A DNA stretch of 64,000 nucleotides from Sthenelais limicola (lineage: Eukaryota > Annelida > Polychaeta > Phyllodocida > Sigalionidae). Under the pieces are notes generated by a model that was given only the letters and a program-made list of their open reading frames with translations, made no database searches and was not told the origin of the DNA. The translations under genes were made by a program, and so were the position numbers. The stretch spans positions 117,736,013-117,800,012 of the forward strand of contig OW804097.1 in the NCBI GenBank assembly GCA_942159475.1, written 5' to 3'. This document shows positions 1 to 13,598 of the stretch, piece after piece; position 1 is the stretch's first letter, and each line of letters starts with the position of its first letter.

Positions 1-100
1 CTAAGCCGATTCTCATGCGATTGTCAGAGAATTTAGTGCAAAAGAGTCTTCTGCGGCGCAAAATCCCATGAGAATCGGCTTGGTGGATTAGGCCCTTTTG
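1..100. mobile_element. MITE family C, copy 1 (truncated by window edge)
   Basis: A short near-palindrome: CTAAGCCGATTCTCATGCGA at the left and its inverse near 70-92, with a central CTCTTCTGCGGCGC-type segment. Related copies are at 7955, 27403 and 50996. Confidence 0.75.
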
Positions 101-2162
101 ATTCTCATTCATCAACCATATCCGAATCCTAAATAGAAACATATTTACAATTTTTGAAACTGTTATGTTATGTTGAAAATCGGAGTAATCCTAGTGTCAG
201 CAGAATTACTCTCTAAATAATTATGAAAAATGATATCATATCTTTACCACGATTATACAAAAGCATGTCTAGGATAATAGGACAATAGGATGCCCGAATA
301 ATTAAGGATTTGTTAAATACAGATTTTATCATTACCAGCCTTACCACATCCTTTGTGTTAAACTCGAGATATATATAGAGGCCTAGCAGTCCAAATAGTA
401 AGTATACGTGTCTTAAACAGGTGGGCTTGAAATCCTCCCACCATTTGGCAGCTTAGTCCCACTGATGTTCAATGTTTGGCAATAAAAGTTACAACAACAA
501 CAACAACAACAAGTAGCCTATATGTATTATTGTATAGTAATAGGTCATCATTTATTTCATCCCATTGTTCCAAGAAATTTCATCTCCTATACTAAAAATA
601 AATAAAATACCCACACAAATATCAACATCGGGATATATATTCTTTATTCCTAATAAATATGGAACACGTGGTCATTCTCTGAGATTCTCAGAACTTGTAA
701 TAAGGCCCAGGGCCAACAAAGTCCAGTTGGATGATGATTTCATATTCGAATGAATCAACAAAAGGTTAGTGTCTGGAAAGAACAGATGTTTTCATGTCAT
801 ATCCAGTGCCCCCAAGAGCCATAACTGCCTAAACATTTCAAATTGGCGATAATTTAGCCCAAAATCATATCTATTATGACTGCAGTAATGCACATCGTAT
901 ATGTGGACACTGCATGCCCCGGTCGCGAGCGTTCCACCAAGTCCTCGTGCCTCTGTGACGTCATGCGTGAAGGTGGAGCGTCCAGTTTACGCTTGCTTGG
1001 CGGCCTAATGCCCCCCAGTATTGTATGTGATATATTACATATTATGTATATCACCTCAAGTATGCAAACCGTTGGCATGGCGTCGCTGTACTGCCACCAA
1101 GCGAAGATCCATCAGATGGGCGATAAAGGGGGATGATGGCCATACCTTCAGGCGGGACTTTTGTCAAAGCACGTGGAGTTGTGGGAAATGGCCGCAAGAA
1201 TCATGGCGGGAAATGAATCGGGATAATTCCAACGTGGTCCACTTTTCCACTCAGGTGAACCTCGCTGAATGTTTTCATCAGTTGGACATGAACGCGATGT
1301 GACATGTTTTAATATGATTTTTAGAAATAAATAGTCAATTGGTATTTTTCATATGTAGACCTATAAATCCCCCCCTTTCCATATTAAAACCAAATCACAG
1401 TAATTTTTCTTAGGACCGCGGTCTTCATTGATTTTTTTCATGGAATCTTCTTTATACTGCGATCTGATTCATGGCAAAAAGCATCAATGATTATTGATAA
1501 TAACCTGTTCAGTACTCGCTTTTTTACCTCCTCTAATTTTTGCAATTACTGTGACTCACACCTTATCCTTTGTATTCGCTTCAAAACGGCCCCCCACTGA
1601 GCACCTATTATTCTTGTCAATAGGAGGGGCTTGGGGCCATATAATTCGTACATAGACACCAGAGTTGTTTCTCCCTCATCTTATCCTACACCCTTGAGCC
1701 CAGAGGCCTTTATGCAGTGCCTTCTTGAGAAACCGATTAAGAAATTCGGCGGTCAAGGGCACATGCATGCTATACACAATATATCCCATGCAGTGAAAAT
1801 ATAATATCTCCGAAGAAATGCATCCTCGGAATGTGGACTAATTCCCAGTTAACTTAATCCTGGTATGATTGTATATGAAGTGCTTTTTGGACAGGCAAAT
1901 TATATTCGAATGGAAAACTATCCTGATAGCCCCGGGGTTTGATTTTATTTGGGTACGAGTTATTGAAAATGTATTAAAATAGACTCCAACTTCAACTCCA
2001 AATACAGTTCCTGTCAGTATGATAATTATTATTTGGTGATAATTAACCTCCACAAAGGATACCAGTCAATGAACTGTCCTTCCCCAAATATCGTCTTTCC
2101 CCATGTACAAAATCAGTCCATCAATAATGATCAACGAGCATTCATGCAGTGAATACTCGCTG
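101..2162. other. Non-coding, no gene recognised
   Basis: Short ORFs only, none with a recognisable domain. Contains a (CAA)n microsatellite at about 492-511. Confidence 0.5.
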
Positions 2163-2581
2163 ATATGTGATGTGTTTAAGGAAAATGAGTCACAAGTCGC
2201 AAAATTGACATTTTTCAAAGTAGATTATTTATAAGAACCCTTGCTTAGAATGTTTTCATTTTTGGAGTTCTCGGAGCTGCTAGTAGCATGAATACACGTA
2301 CCAAATTTCAAGACATTGTAATGAATATATCTTGCATTACAAAGGTCATATTATAGAGTATATTTAGCTTCTTTACTAGTAATTGTCCACCCCAAAGATA
2401 TTGCAAACTCTTTTTTTAAAAAAAAGGATATCAAATTTAGAATATAGAAATACTTATTAAATGTCCTTAATGTTTACTATCATTGGAATGGGCTTGATCT
2501 CATCGTTTCAAATATATGATGATTTCTCAAAATCCACATTTTGCGACTTGTGACTCATTTCCCTAAAACACATCACATATG
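2163..2581. mobile_element. MITE family B, copy 1
   Basis: About 419 bp with imperfect 40-bp terminal inverted repeats (ATATGTGATGTGTTTAAGGA at the left, inverse at the right). The inner TIR part holds GAGTCACAAGTCGCAAAAT. No coding capacity. A family name is not known to me. Confidence 0.8.
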
Positions 2582-5500
2582 ATGTACTGGTGTTTACTTT
2601 CAGTATAGTCAATACAATAGTAAATTAGAAGATGGAGCAAGTAAAATAATGCACCTACTTTTAACACATAAATGAAAAGAAATAAACTGGAATTGGAACC
2701 CTATCAAATGGTATATTTTGCACGTGCACGTGTGTCTGTGCTACGCGTCGGATTAACGTACGCTCGGGATAGTGTGAGGCGCGGTGAAAGAGTATTCACA
2801 TATTTAATGACTAATATTTGTATTGAGTCCTCCTACAAAAGGCTCCCCGCTCCGCCATTGTTGGAAGGATGAGCAAATATATATATACCGAGGCTCAAGT
2901 GCTAGACTCAACTGCCGTCCCATGTCTAGCGCACATCACTGCTCTCAGAGTAAAACTCCCTAATGAAAGAGGGCTGTTTCCAGGCCTCGCCCCTCCCACA
3001 GTAAGCATTGTAAACACCATTGTCAATTCAGCGTCCAATTTTCCCTGGGATAATTGGATTAGAATACAAGTATTTGACAACATAGAAGAGACGGGATGAG
3101 CGTTTGAACCTCAGTGGGATGAAAAGCTTAAGAAACTGTCCCTTTTTAATGAGAGGCCATTAATGAGCGAGTATTAATTAGCTCGGTCTCTAATTGTTAT
3201 AGAGCTTTGTCTATGGTTTAATGATCCACCTGTACAATCATAATTGTAGCCTTTAAGATTGTACAGGTCTGTTATGTATTAGGGCATTATACACCAAAGC
3301 ATGTTAAGTATAATATAGAAGACTATAAGTGGAATTAATGCGACTGTAGTATAAAAATATAAAGTCGTTACTATTCTTTGCTCCTTGGGGGAGAGGTTGG
3401 TTATGGCAACAGACTTATAGGGACTTATATTGATGAAGGGCTGGTTACAGAGTATCATCACAGCTTCCATTAGATTCAGGGTTATTATGTCTGGCTTTGT
3501 CTCTATACTCCTCAAAGCCTTTAATCATTTAGTCTTCTATCTATTCAAATATTATCACAGTTTGAGCGTGAAATGGAAGGGGACGAAGATTGAAAATCTC
3601 GTCTAGTAAATCTTGATATTATTGTTCGACGACAATTGTGTTTATGTGACAGCTCAAGGTCTCGGTATTAAAAAAAATTGCCTGTTAACCATCTCGTAAA
3701 TATTTTATTTTAAAAAAACACTCATGAGTGGATGAGGTGTAAGTGAAAATCAAAAATCAAATTGTTGATGATGTGTGAAAGAAAATTCAGAAAACAAAAC
3801 TTAAAAAACACAAGGGACACGACATTAATGTCATTAGAATTGTAAGAGCCTCGATGGCAGGATATGTTGAATACAACCTTTAAAAAAAAATACAACGAGC
3901 TTAGCTAAATCATCGAACCATCAACATATCCCAAACCGTAAAAATAAAAATATTTTTGGACTTATATTCACGTGATTCAATCGCTAGATTGGCTTCATTC
4001 AAATTTAAATTTCAACTTAAAGACAGCTAGAGGACAAAGTAAAATGCCTGTCCTGACAGCAATTCTAAGCAGTTTCATATCATAATTTCTTCATAATTAT
4101 TCCTTATTATGTTTCTTTCATATTTATAATCATTTTGAACTTAATGATACTGAATTTCTTTTGGAATTCCTTGGTCACCTAACTAAAACAGCAGTGTCTA
4201 CGGGAATTTAATAAGCTTCATATCATATTGTAGCCATATATCTTATCAGGGAAGACTTACTCAAATAACATACCCATGCGAACTCTTGGTTAAATACAAA
4301 GGTATTTGTTCATTTTGTAGCGCTAACGTCAATAATTAATATGATTTTCTTTTATGGCTGTTTCCCTATACAAACATAATTAGGGGTTCAGATGGCATGT
4401 CACTGGCTTGACACATAATAATGTTTTACTCAACTTTAACTGACATGGGCTGAAGAATGGCGTGTATTTCATATATTTCATTCAAGATCCCGACGCCTGA
4501 AGTTGACGCCATTGTTCTCGTGTCACCGAGGCACCTCGCGTTGTTTCACGTGTGACTGACTCCATTTCAGCACGAGTCTCGGCCAAGGCTCTTCCAGATC
4601 TCGTGAGAGAGATTTAAGATATAGGTTTACCGTTGGCAGATCACGCATGCGCGGTGACCTTTAACCCGTGACACCTGTGGACAAATTAACAAAACCTTGC
4701 TAACGGTTCCAAAAGTAAAGTGATGTGCAACGGAAGGTCCCTGTACAGATACGCTTATAGATGGATGATAATATAATCCGATGTGCAATAACACCAACTT
4801 GAATGAAGTCACTAAAACAGCCCCGGGTTAGGAATTGCTTGCCTATTTCTTTATTAGTGGTCAGATATGAATAAGAGAAATAAACCCATTAACACGATTG
4901 GAAAGACACGCGTTCAATAACATTTAGAAAAGCATATAAGATGCATAAGACTCATGGTCTTTTCCTCCAACACCTTTGTGCCAAGAGAACTTACTTCAAA
5001 ATAAATCATTGCATTGGTTAAAATTACACATAGCCTAGACCGTATTTGAAGATGATGCATGGTCATAGGCTATTATTTACGGTGATACCCTCTCGGACGC
5101 TCTGGGATTTGAGCCATCTCCTGATCAGTTTGGGAACCCTGACGAGGGAGCAAGGTGTCTTTCTCACAATCCCTCAGATAAGTGACACCAATTTGAAGAT
5201 CGCCTTTCCGGACTACCCCATTTAGATCGCGCACAGGTGTGCTGGCAGGTAGATCTGGCGTCGCCATAGTGACCGTGACGCCGTAGGGGGGCCGGTTCCC
5301 TGTGGGGCATCATTATATCTAAAGATCCTAGCAGAAAATTGATTGCCAGAGAATGACTGGCCGAGAGTGAAAGTTAATCAAGCCGTTGCTTGCCCGACAT
5401 ACAGCAGCTACTTTATGTCTACAGTCACCCTAGGTCTTGTGCCTGGCATTTTTTAAGAAGGGGAGGTCGTGGTCCTGTCGGCTCCAACAACCTTCCCCTA

Positions 5501-6007
5501 CTTCTCCTCCCCTCCAAGCACAGAGAAGCAAATATCCGTAAAGAAATAAAGGAATGGCAGCTCGTTGCCATGGTGAATTTACCGGTTTAGAGCAAATTGA
5601 AAAAGAAAACTCTTTTCCGAAGCGTATGTTTGAATTGACCATCAACTGAGATGGACGTGATTGGCCAGTTTGTTTTGTGTTGATATCAGAAAGCTTTCCC
5701 AAGGGAGGCTTCATTGTGTGGTTTAACTAGTGTAAGGGAGCATCGAGTGTAAAGTGTCACATTATTTCTGGCTGACCTTTGTCTCCAGGGCATGACCTTT
5801 ACTGTCATATCGTGAGATCACCTTCACTGAGACTTTTATGTTTTCATTACTAAATCTGTTTATCGTTCATTAATGATTTGGAAATCAGATAAATGTTTGC
5901 TTAGGAATCGTATATCATAAACATAGATAACAAAATCATGAATAATTTAAGTATGGGTCATTTCTGAGGCTGGAGAAACCTTTCAATTGCCATTAATCGA
6001 TCCTTAA
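2582..6007. other. Non-coding, no gene recognised
   Basis: No conserved domain seen. A short inverted repeat with 11-bp arms (CCTGTACAATC) lies near 3230-3267. A 64-codon minus ORF at 5073-5267 (MATPDLPASTPVRDL) is the only one with protein-like composition; I cannot assign it. Confidence 0.45.
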
Positions 6008-6232
6008 ATGGGTCAGATTTTCAGAAAATGTACAATTCAACTTCGCCAATCTTCTCAAATAACCCAAATTTCAGACGAAAATAAAGTTCAAAATACAGTT
6101 CAACCCAAATAAAATCAATGCAATGCCAAATATACTCGAATTTACCCAGTATTGAGCAGATTGCAGCAGAATTTAGCAGAATTTACTAAATGTGTACAGC
6201 TGCCAATTGCAAATTTTCTGAAAATCTCACCC
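6008..6232 (-). mobile_element. MITE family A, copy 1
   Basis: About 225 bp. Terminal inverted repeat begins GGGTCAGATTTTCAGAAAAT. The body contains a conserved TGTATTTTGAACTTTATTTT-like core (here inverted). Orientation is opposite to copy 2, 122 bp away. Confidence 0.85.
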
Positions 6233-6354
6233 TTATATAGTATGCCATGGGGCCTGTTGCATATGAAATAATTATTTAAGATGTTCTGTGCTAAGCTATT
6301 TTCCCTTGCCTAGGTAGACAAGTCTTACTGGAGGATTGACAATTAGCATTGTCT

Positions 6355-6594
6355 GGGTAGTCAGATTTTCAGAAAATATACAATTGGCAGCTCTACACAT
6401 TTAGTAAATTCTGCAAAATTAGGCTGCAATTTAGCCAATACTAGGTAAATTCGAGTATATTCAGCATTGCATTGTTTCTAACAATCTGTTTGGTTAGGTT
6501 GAACTGTATTTTGAACTTTATTTTCGTTTGAAATTTGGGTTATTTGAGAAGATTGGCGAAGTTGAATTGTACATTTTCTAAAAATCTGACCCAT
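6355..6594 (+). mobile_element. MITE family A, copy 2
   Basis: About 240 bp, a good full-length example: GCAGCTCTACACATTTAG near the left, GGTTGAACTGTATTTTGAAC in the middle, AAAAATCTGACCCAT at the right. Confidence 0.88.
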
Positions 6595-7370
6595 GAGGAG
6601 GGAAAGTATTAAGTAATAATTTGTGAAACAATTAACGGGCCCCAGTAATATGTCAAGATGTTCCCTGATGCAGTCAATTTGAAACCGATGTGAAATCAAT
6701 TTACCCTCCAAAAGATCTACACCAAGTTACTCGTTACTCGTACAGATAGGTTAACACGTGGGCACAATATCAGAAAAAGTATGAACCATCCGGTTGCAAG
6801 AGTGCAATTGGTCTGTTTGTCTGTTTGCTGAAACTCCCAAACAATCAAAATGTCTGGAAGGACAGCACGCGCTCGGTACGCTGATAGAACCCCCCACGTG
6901 CCCTTTTGTTTCAAACCCCCGAGGGCAACCATTTACCAGTCCTCTCTGGACAAAAAGTTAAACTTTTTAATCAAACTCAAATTCTAAGCACCTGGGTGTG
7001 GTTTCTCCACTTCTTCTCCCCCCATCTCCTTGTTTTGCGGAGGCGTGGTAGTACTTCTCCTCTTACAGTTGATTGCAGGTCCCAATCTTTCTCTCCACTT
7101 GAGGACCAAGTCCTGTCCCTCCTATCTCGGACACCTTACTCAAAAGCTTTTGATTCTCGTTGGGAGTCCCTGCTGTTTGCGATAATGATGGGGTGAGGAC
7201 CTAATGAAATCGAATGCTGGTTGTGGCTCTTTCAAGAGCAGTGGAAGATGAATGTTTCACTGGACATGGTCTCTTCTAAGACGTCATATTCCAAGTAATA
7301 TTTGAGGCTACGTTTCTGGCTTTGTTTGATTCATCGCTTTGCTACTCGTTTATTATATAGATAGGGCCTG

Positions 7371-7751
7371 ATATGTGATCCGTTTTAGGGAAATGGGTCA
7401 TAAGTCGCAAAATATGGTCTTTGAGATATCACCATATTTGAAAAGACGAGATTAAGGTGATTCCAATGATGGTAAACACTAAGACACCTAATAATTATTT
7501 CTATATTTTAAGTTTCATATTTCTATTTTTGAAAAAAATAAGTTTGCAATGTTTCTGTATGGGTAATTAGCAGTAAAGTAACTAAATGAACTCCATATGA
7601 AGGCCTTCAAAACGGAACCTGGATATATTTAATACCATGTCTTGAATTTTGTTACATAGATTTATATGACTATAAGTGCTAAACCCTCTACAAATCAGAC
7701 CATTTGAATAAAGAGATCTTGTGACTCATTTTCCCGGAACACATCACATAT
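7371..7751. mobile_element. MITE family B, copy 2
   Basis: About 380 bp with the same TIRs as 2163-2581 (GGTCATAAGTCGCAAAATAT inside the left end, CATTTTCCCGGAACACATCA at the right). Confidence 0.8.
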
Positions 7752-7954
7752 TTCATTTTACCAACAAAGCAAGGATCTGGATATTATATTTGTTTTATTC
7801 TTTACGTAGTTAAGATCAGTTAAGCTATAATACCGGTAATTGGAAAAGGAGTCGACAGGGCATGTGGGAGAATATGGACCTCCCATTCATTTTATTTTGA
7901 ATTATTTGATCTTCAAGTGAAGAGAAAGATTGGGACCTACAGTCAAATGTAAAG

Positions 7955-8065
7955 GGTCTAGTCCACTAAGCCGATTCTCATGCGTTTTTGCGCCGCAGAG
8001 GACTCTTTTGCGATAAATTATGTGAGAATCGCATGGGAATCGGCTTAGTGGACAAGGCCCTTTAG
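7955..8065. mobile_element. MITE family C, copy 2
   Basis: About 110-bp hairpin: GTCCACTAAGCCGATTCTCA at the left, inverse ending AGTGGACAAGGCCCTTTA at the right; TTTTGCGCCGCAGAGGACTC in between. Confidence 0.85.
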
Positions 8066-8746
8066 AAGAGAAGTGTAGCCACACCTCTGCAAAGCAAGGC
8101 TTGTTATTAATTATTTGGTTCGTTATATCACTTCGCCTACATGGAGATAGATTGATTGGCATCTAAAACTTTCACAACCTTTAAACATTATCATTTACTT
8201 TTGTTATGCACGTATCTTTATTTAGGTATTATGTTATAAAACACTCTCACTCTTCTTCCAAGTGGGTTTCGTTATGTCTTGAATCATGGAGTCAGTTTAC
8301 AGGCGGGGTAGGAATTTTAAGAATAAATTATTGTGTTAAAGTATACATTTTAATGGCCGTAAAAGTAATAATAAAAAAATATATAAAATTACAAATGAAA
8401 AGGTACTTACTATTACCTTTCATCCCTGATTTACACTTCTAAAATTCAAACAATTGATTTACCAAAATGAAGGTCAAAATACACGTCATCTATGAGAAGA
8501 ATGTCGCGAAATAAACACTAAAACTGTCCTTATGTTGTAAGAAGTTGCCGGAACGTGTGACTTTATCCACTAAAATATCGTCAATCTGTTGCAAATCCAT
8601 CATTCTGACGTCACTTTTGTCCTGACGTACACTTGACGTTGATTTGATGATCCCCCGCTGCGCTATGGCAAAGAATTTTCCACTTCCGGATTCTTGATGA
8701 GCGCTAATGCCATCTGTTCAAGAACGTTGATAACAAGGGATCATAG
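8066..8746. other. Non-coding, no gene recognised
   Basis: Nothing identifiable; a cluster of TGACGTCA-like CRE motifs (8607-8640: TGACGTCAC, TGACGTAC, TTGACGTT) may be chance. Confidence 0.4.
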
Positions 8747-8974
8747 GTGGGTCAGATTTTCAGAAAATGTACAATTGGCAGCTGTACACATTTAGTAAAT
8801 TCTACTAAATTAGGTCAATACTAGGTAAATTCGAGAATATTTGGCATTGCATTGGCTCTAGCAATCTGGTTGGTTAGGTTGAACTGTATTTTGAACTTTA
8901 TTTTCGTCTAAAATTTGGGTTATTTGAGAGGATTGGTGAAGACGAATTGTACATTTTCTGAAAATCTTACCCAT
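8747..8974 (+). mobile_element. MITE family A, copy 3
   Basis: About 228 bp with both TIRs; slightly internally shortened relative to 6355-6594. Confidence 0.88.
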
Positions 8975-9339
8975 AGAAGCGAGGAAGGGCGATGCGAGGT
9001 CTCCCTGTGGCCACGGGACCATAGCACGTGGGCTCTCGCTCTACTTCCCTCCAACCTTTCAAACCAAAGCCCGCGCTTACCAATCTACTTTCATTAAGAG
9101 ACGGTTATGTCATCATTATATTCAAATACCTCCGCGTTTAGCATTTTCAAGTACATCATTAATAATTTCAGAATGGAGATTTTTACCTCCATTTAACAGA
9201 TAAACAGACTGCAAAATGCCAACAATTGCTAATACCAAAGATTATAGTACTACTATCTTTGCTAATACTGTACAGAGAGAATTATAAGGAAATAATCTAT
9301 GCGTTAAGACATACCGTACATAAAACATATGGGACAATT

Positions 9340-9470
9340 CTATTGTATGTATGTATATTGTTTTTTTCCAGTTCAATAGAGTTACATTAATAAATTCAAT
9401 ACAATACCTGGAAATGGGTACCCCATTCTATGCTAATCATAGCTCTACCAGGAGGTCCCTATTGAATGAT
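9340..9470 (+). repeat. Dispersed repeat G, copy 1 (SINE-like tail)
   Basis: Contains CTGGAAATGGGTACCCCATT and AGCTCTACCAGGAGGTCCCT. The inverse occurs at 52749-52915 and a diverged copy at 25345-25447. One end is followed by TATG microsatellite, as in tail-ended retroposons. Confidence 0.7.
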
Positions 9471-11594
9471 ACAAAAAAATAGAGGGGAATTCTAAGACAA
9501 TATCTAATATATCTAATATATCTAATATACAAATGCCAATCTATGCAAAGACATTGCTTTGGATTATTCTGGAAGGATTGAATTCGTATTTGCAGCCGAT
9601 ATATTGCCATGGTGTATGGAACCCAAATCACTCTACCCTCGTTGCTCCAACCAAGCATTGTCAAGTTAATGAACAACTGCCTCCCCAAGGATACCAAAAG
9701 AATTTAGGTCTCACAACGGAGACCACCGTAAATAGGCAAGTCAGCTCATCTAGATGATTATCTGCATCCATTCTGTCCTCCCTCGCTGAAATCTCTGCTG
9801 TACTACCTGAATAGACACGGGCCATTTCAGGTAGTGCATGCCGGGATAATTGTACTACCGGAAATAGGATACCTCTTGTCATTGACGAATTCATCATTTG
9901 GAAAGAGAAAAGTCCAAGTCCACATTGGAATTCCTTTCTTCGTGTCTAAATGAAAAGGAGGGTCTGGCTTCATTGGATTTAACATTATCCCACTGACTGT
10001 TAGGAATTAGGTAGTAGACCCATATATATGAGGAATACAAAACTAGTAGAGGAGCAAGTACATTTATAAGATCGTGGAATATGTCTGACTGATGGGATGA
10101 CTAAAGATGTCATTTCATTTAACAGTGTATGAAAAGCCACGTTTTGAGGCATTGAGTCATCTAAGAGAATTAGCTAGAATTAAAATTGCACCAAAGGAAA
10201 TACCATTTCTTTCTCATTAGACAAGTAAGAAGGGAAGGAGTTATGATCATTATGAGGATCCTAATTAGCATACAATTCCATGCATCCTACTTTAATTTCG
10301 TTCATTAAAGTGAGATGGGTTTCAAAGAAGTGTAATTCCATTAATATCTTCTTGTCGTCTTATGGATGGGGAAGCCATGCAAGCATTTGAAGGTAGCTGC
10401 CAATTTTCTGTGAGATGGGCTGACACAATCCATTATAGTTCTTCTTAATGGGTAATGTTAGACATGGGCTATAAATATAGACACATTAAACCAGAACCAC
10501 CAATCATAAAACCCCATATACACAGGCGTATATATGAAGGTGGTCAATAACCATGCAGGCAGAATGCTTTGAAAGCAGATACGCTGAGAAATTTGGGGCA
10601 ATTTACCTGATGAGGGCCAGGCCTTAGTTGTTTGACATCGTCCAAACCATTATACATTCCTTTGGGCCTTAAAGGAAACCATTATGACCTCCCAGACTCT
10701 CTAGATTGTGGTCAGTTCAATACTGATTTCTAATCAAACTAATTGTATTCCTGCCCATCCACTATAATGAAGTTGATTTCTGTTGTGTGTGCCCCTGTCA
10801 TTATTCCCCGGTGCAGATAAGGATCTAACTTAATGGAGATATAATGATCTTTTATCCCATTACTCCACATTTAATCTCGTCTTTTCTATACTTTCACTCG
10901 CCCCTCGGTTACATAACAAAAATGGCGTAGATGTTATCGACGATACGGAGCTGCACTGCAGGCTGTAAGATCGTCAAGATTGCTGTACCCCTGAGAACAA
11001 TGCACGTGTCGTCCACAGGTTTCACGGTTTTCAAGACACTTCAAGCTCAATGTCTGATAACAAAAGATATCCAGAATCTATTTCAGGATTAGACAAAAAA
11101 TCGGATGTGGGGGAGGTACCTTCCGTAGTCCACAGAGGAACTCTGAATACTGGGACTCTCTTTTGTTTCGATTTGTAAATATTAGAAGATATAGGTATTA
11201 TAGGAGCTATATCTAGCTAAAACATACACCCCCCACCCCCACCGCCATCGATTAGATATTAATTAAGATAATTCATTATGATGGACATTTGCATTGGAAG
11301 AAGTTATCTCATCTCTGAAGTTTAGACATTATTTCAAATATTAATAGTTGAATGATTGAAGGCAACTCAACTGAAACAAACCACGTCATTGATTTTGAAG
11401 TCTTTTATTTGGCGAAAGATTATTTCAAATAGTTCATCATGATGCAGCCAAACTAAAAATGATTGCCATAAAAAAAATTGTCATGTACAAAATGGCACTA
11501 CATTGGAGGAATCTTCCTCCTTTGGTAAGTGACATAGACTCTATAATTATTGAGAATTTTGAACTCCTCAACAAAGTCAATTATCTATGGACCT

Positions 11595-11860
11595 ATATAT
11601 GTGGTCCGTTTTAGGAAAATGAGTCATAAGTCGCAAAATATGGATTTTGAGATACATGATATTTGAAAAGAGGACATTAAGCCGATTCTAATCATAGTAA
11701 ACACTAGGACATCTATAATATTCCTATATTTTAAGTTTAATATTTCGATTTTTGAAAAAAAAAGTTTGCAATGTTTCTGGGTGGGTAATAACCAATAAAG
11801 TATACACTCCATACGAAGGCCTTCAAAACGGAAGGATATATACTTCATCTACTATTTCAT
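11595..11860. mobile_element. MITE family B, copy 3 (right end lost)
   Basis: Left TIR plus body (GTTTGCAATGTTTCTGGGTG, CTTCAAAACGGAAGG) shared with 7371-7751; the right terminal repeat is missing. Confidence 0.75.
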
Positions 11861-12038
11861 CCTTCAAACCATATTATTTAATAAGAGAATGCGAACAATT
11901 ATCTTTAGCCAGAAAGAAAAATGCGAAATTCTGCTGCTGTTGATAATTTGAATAAACAAACAACAACAATAAAAAGTCATCGGAAAACACAGATATTATG
12001 CAGACGGTTTTAAACATACCCGAATTAATTCAGATATA

Positions 12039-12146
12039 TGGGTTAGATCTTCAGAAATTGTACAATTGGCAGATCTACACATTTTGTCAATTCTGCTGAA
12101 TTAGAATGGAATGGTCAAGTGTACATTTTCTGGCGATTTCACCCAC
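12039..12146 (+). mobile_element. MITE family A, copy 4 (internally deleted)
   Basis: About 108 bp; both ends present but most of the body is gone. Confidence 0.75.
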
Positions 12147-12149
12147 ATA

Positions 12150-12280
12150 AATAATTCCTAATCTGGATATTCTCCCAATACTGTGGACATATTCTCAACA
12201 TACCCGAATTAATTCAGATATATAAATAATTCCTAATCTGGATATAATATTCTCCCATCACTGTAGACATATTCTCACGA
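12150..12280 (+). repeat. Short tandem duplication (about 75 bp unit)
   Basis: ATAAATAATTCCTAATCTGG and CATACCCGAATTAATTCAGA each occur twice within about 280 bp. Confidence 0.7.
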
Positions 12281-12366
12281 GTATTAAGCTCTGGTGGATG
12301 CAGCGATCATGCAATCTTCCCCTTCAACATTTGTCATACATCCCTCTCATATTCCCGCCACTACCT

Positions 12367-12605
12367 ATGGGTCAGAATTTCAGAAAATACACAATTCAAC
12401 TTCGCCAATCTCCTCAAATAACCCAAATTTCAGACGAAAATAAAGTTCAAAATACAGTTCAACCTAACCAAACAGACTGCTAGAATCAATGCAATGCCGA
12501 ATATACTCGAATTTAACTAGTATTGACCAAATTGCAGCCTAATTCAGCAGAATTTACTAAATGTGTACGGCTGCCAATTGTACATTTTCTGAAAATCTGA
12601 CCCAT
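12367..12605 (-). mobile_element. MITE family A, copy 5
   Basis: About 239 bp, both TIRs, opposite orientation to copy 3. Confidence 0.88.
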
Positions 12606-13023
12606 ATACACCAGTACAACACCATGCACCTATATCATAGTTTTTATCATTGTACGAGCTCTTCCTATGGGCTTTTCAGAGATGGAATTATACCTGTACA
12701 CAATAGAAGTATTCACGAACATGCCACAACCCAAGGGCGTGTTTCTGCTCAACAAGGATTAACTAAAAACCACAGATTGTGTGCCTGGGCCCTGCAGGTA
12801 TGGGTTTCCAACGACTTGCGTGCCCCCTGGTGCCTCGTGGTGTGACTGGTTATCCAATTATTCTGATTGCGCATCATTACAGGCAGCCCGATGCCGCGGG
12901 GCGGGTGTATTTTTCAGGCTCAGGAGTACTTATTCACAGAAAGATATGATGATCAGCGACCCTTGGTATGGGTATAGGGCAAGCAGGGGAAAGGTTTCCT
13001 CGTGTATTGGTCTCTTTTTTTAT

Positions 13024-13598
13024 TCTTAAAGGTAAATACCAGTGTTTTAAAAAAAATTGATGAATCATGGAATTTTCTTTGGATTTTGAAAGAACATGGT
13101 TGGGGGAACCCAAAAAGCCCCCAAAATCATATGTCATTGCATTAGTTTTTATTTCAGGGATCACTGAAATTTACTACTGTTCACTATAGAAGTCTATGGG
13201 AAAACGGGTATTTTCTGCATTTTCTCCAATAGCATATAATTGAATCATACGATTTTCTTTAAAATCTGCATATATACATTGCTGACATGTTATTCTACCC
13301 TCCTAATTCAAAAGAATAAGGGATCATTGAACTAAAAAAAAGTTATTCAGCTAAACTTGTATCACAATGAGTTTCCCCCATTGAAATCAATAGTGAATGG
13401 AAGTAAACTTTACTCATCCATAAAGCACAAAATAATATGATAACATCCAGTTTTTTTTGGCATTTTGTATTCCCCCAACCATGTTCTTTCTCAAGACAAA
13501 GTTTGAACAAAATATATTGACTTCTATTGTTTCATGCATTAGTTCCTTGAATTCCCGCCTGCTACAGTGCTGACAACGCTGGTATTTACCTTTAAGTC
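13024..13598. mobile_element. 575-bp inverted-repeat element with TTAA ends
   Basis: Outer inverted repeats CTTAAAGGTAAATACCAG and CTGGTATTTACCTTTAAG, and an inner pair GAACATGGTTGGGGGAA / TTCCCCCAACCATGTTC-like (with a base difference). TTAA abuts both ends, suggesting a piggyBac-type target site, though classic piggyBac CCY ends are absent. No transposase ORF. Confidence 0.7.

Larger units (their letters stand above)
8975..12038. other. Non-coding with dispersed repeat G and family B remnant
   Basis: No gene recognised. Repeat G is at 9340-9470. A tandem (TATCTAATA)n lies at about 9503-9530. A family B fragment lies at 11595-11860. Confidence 0.5.

Noticed and set aside
8607..8640. Cluster of CRE-like TGACGTCA motifs as a promoter
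   Set aside because: No gene start nearby and only one full site; could be chance.
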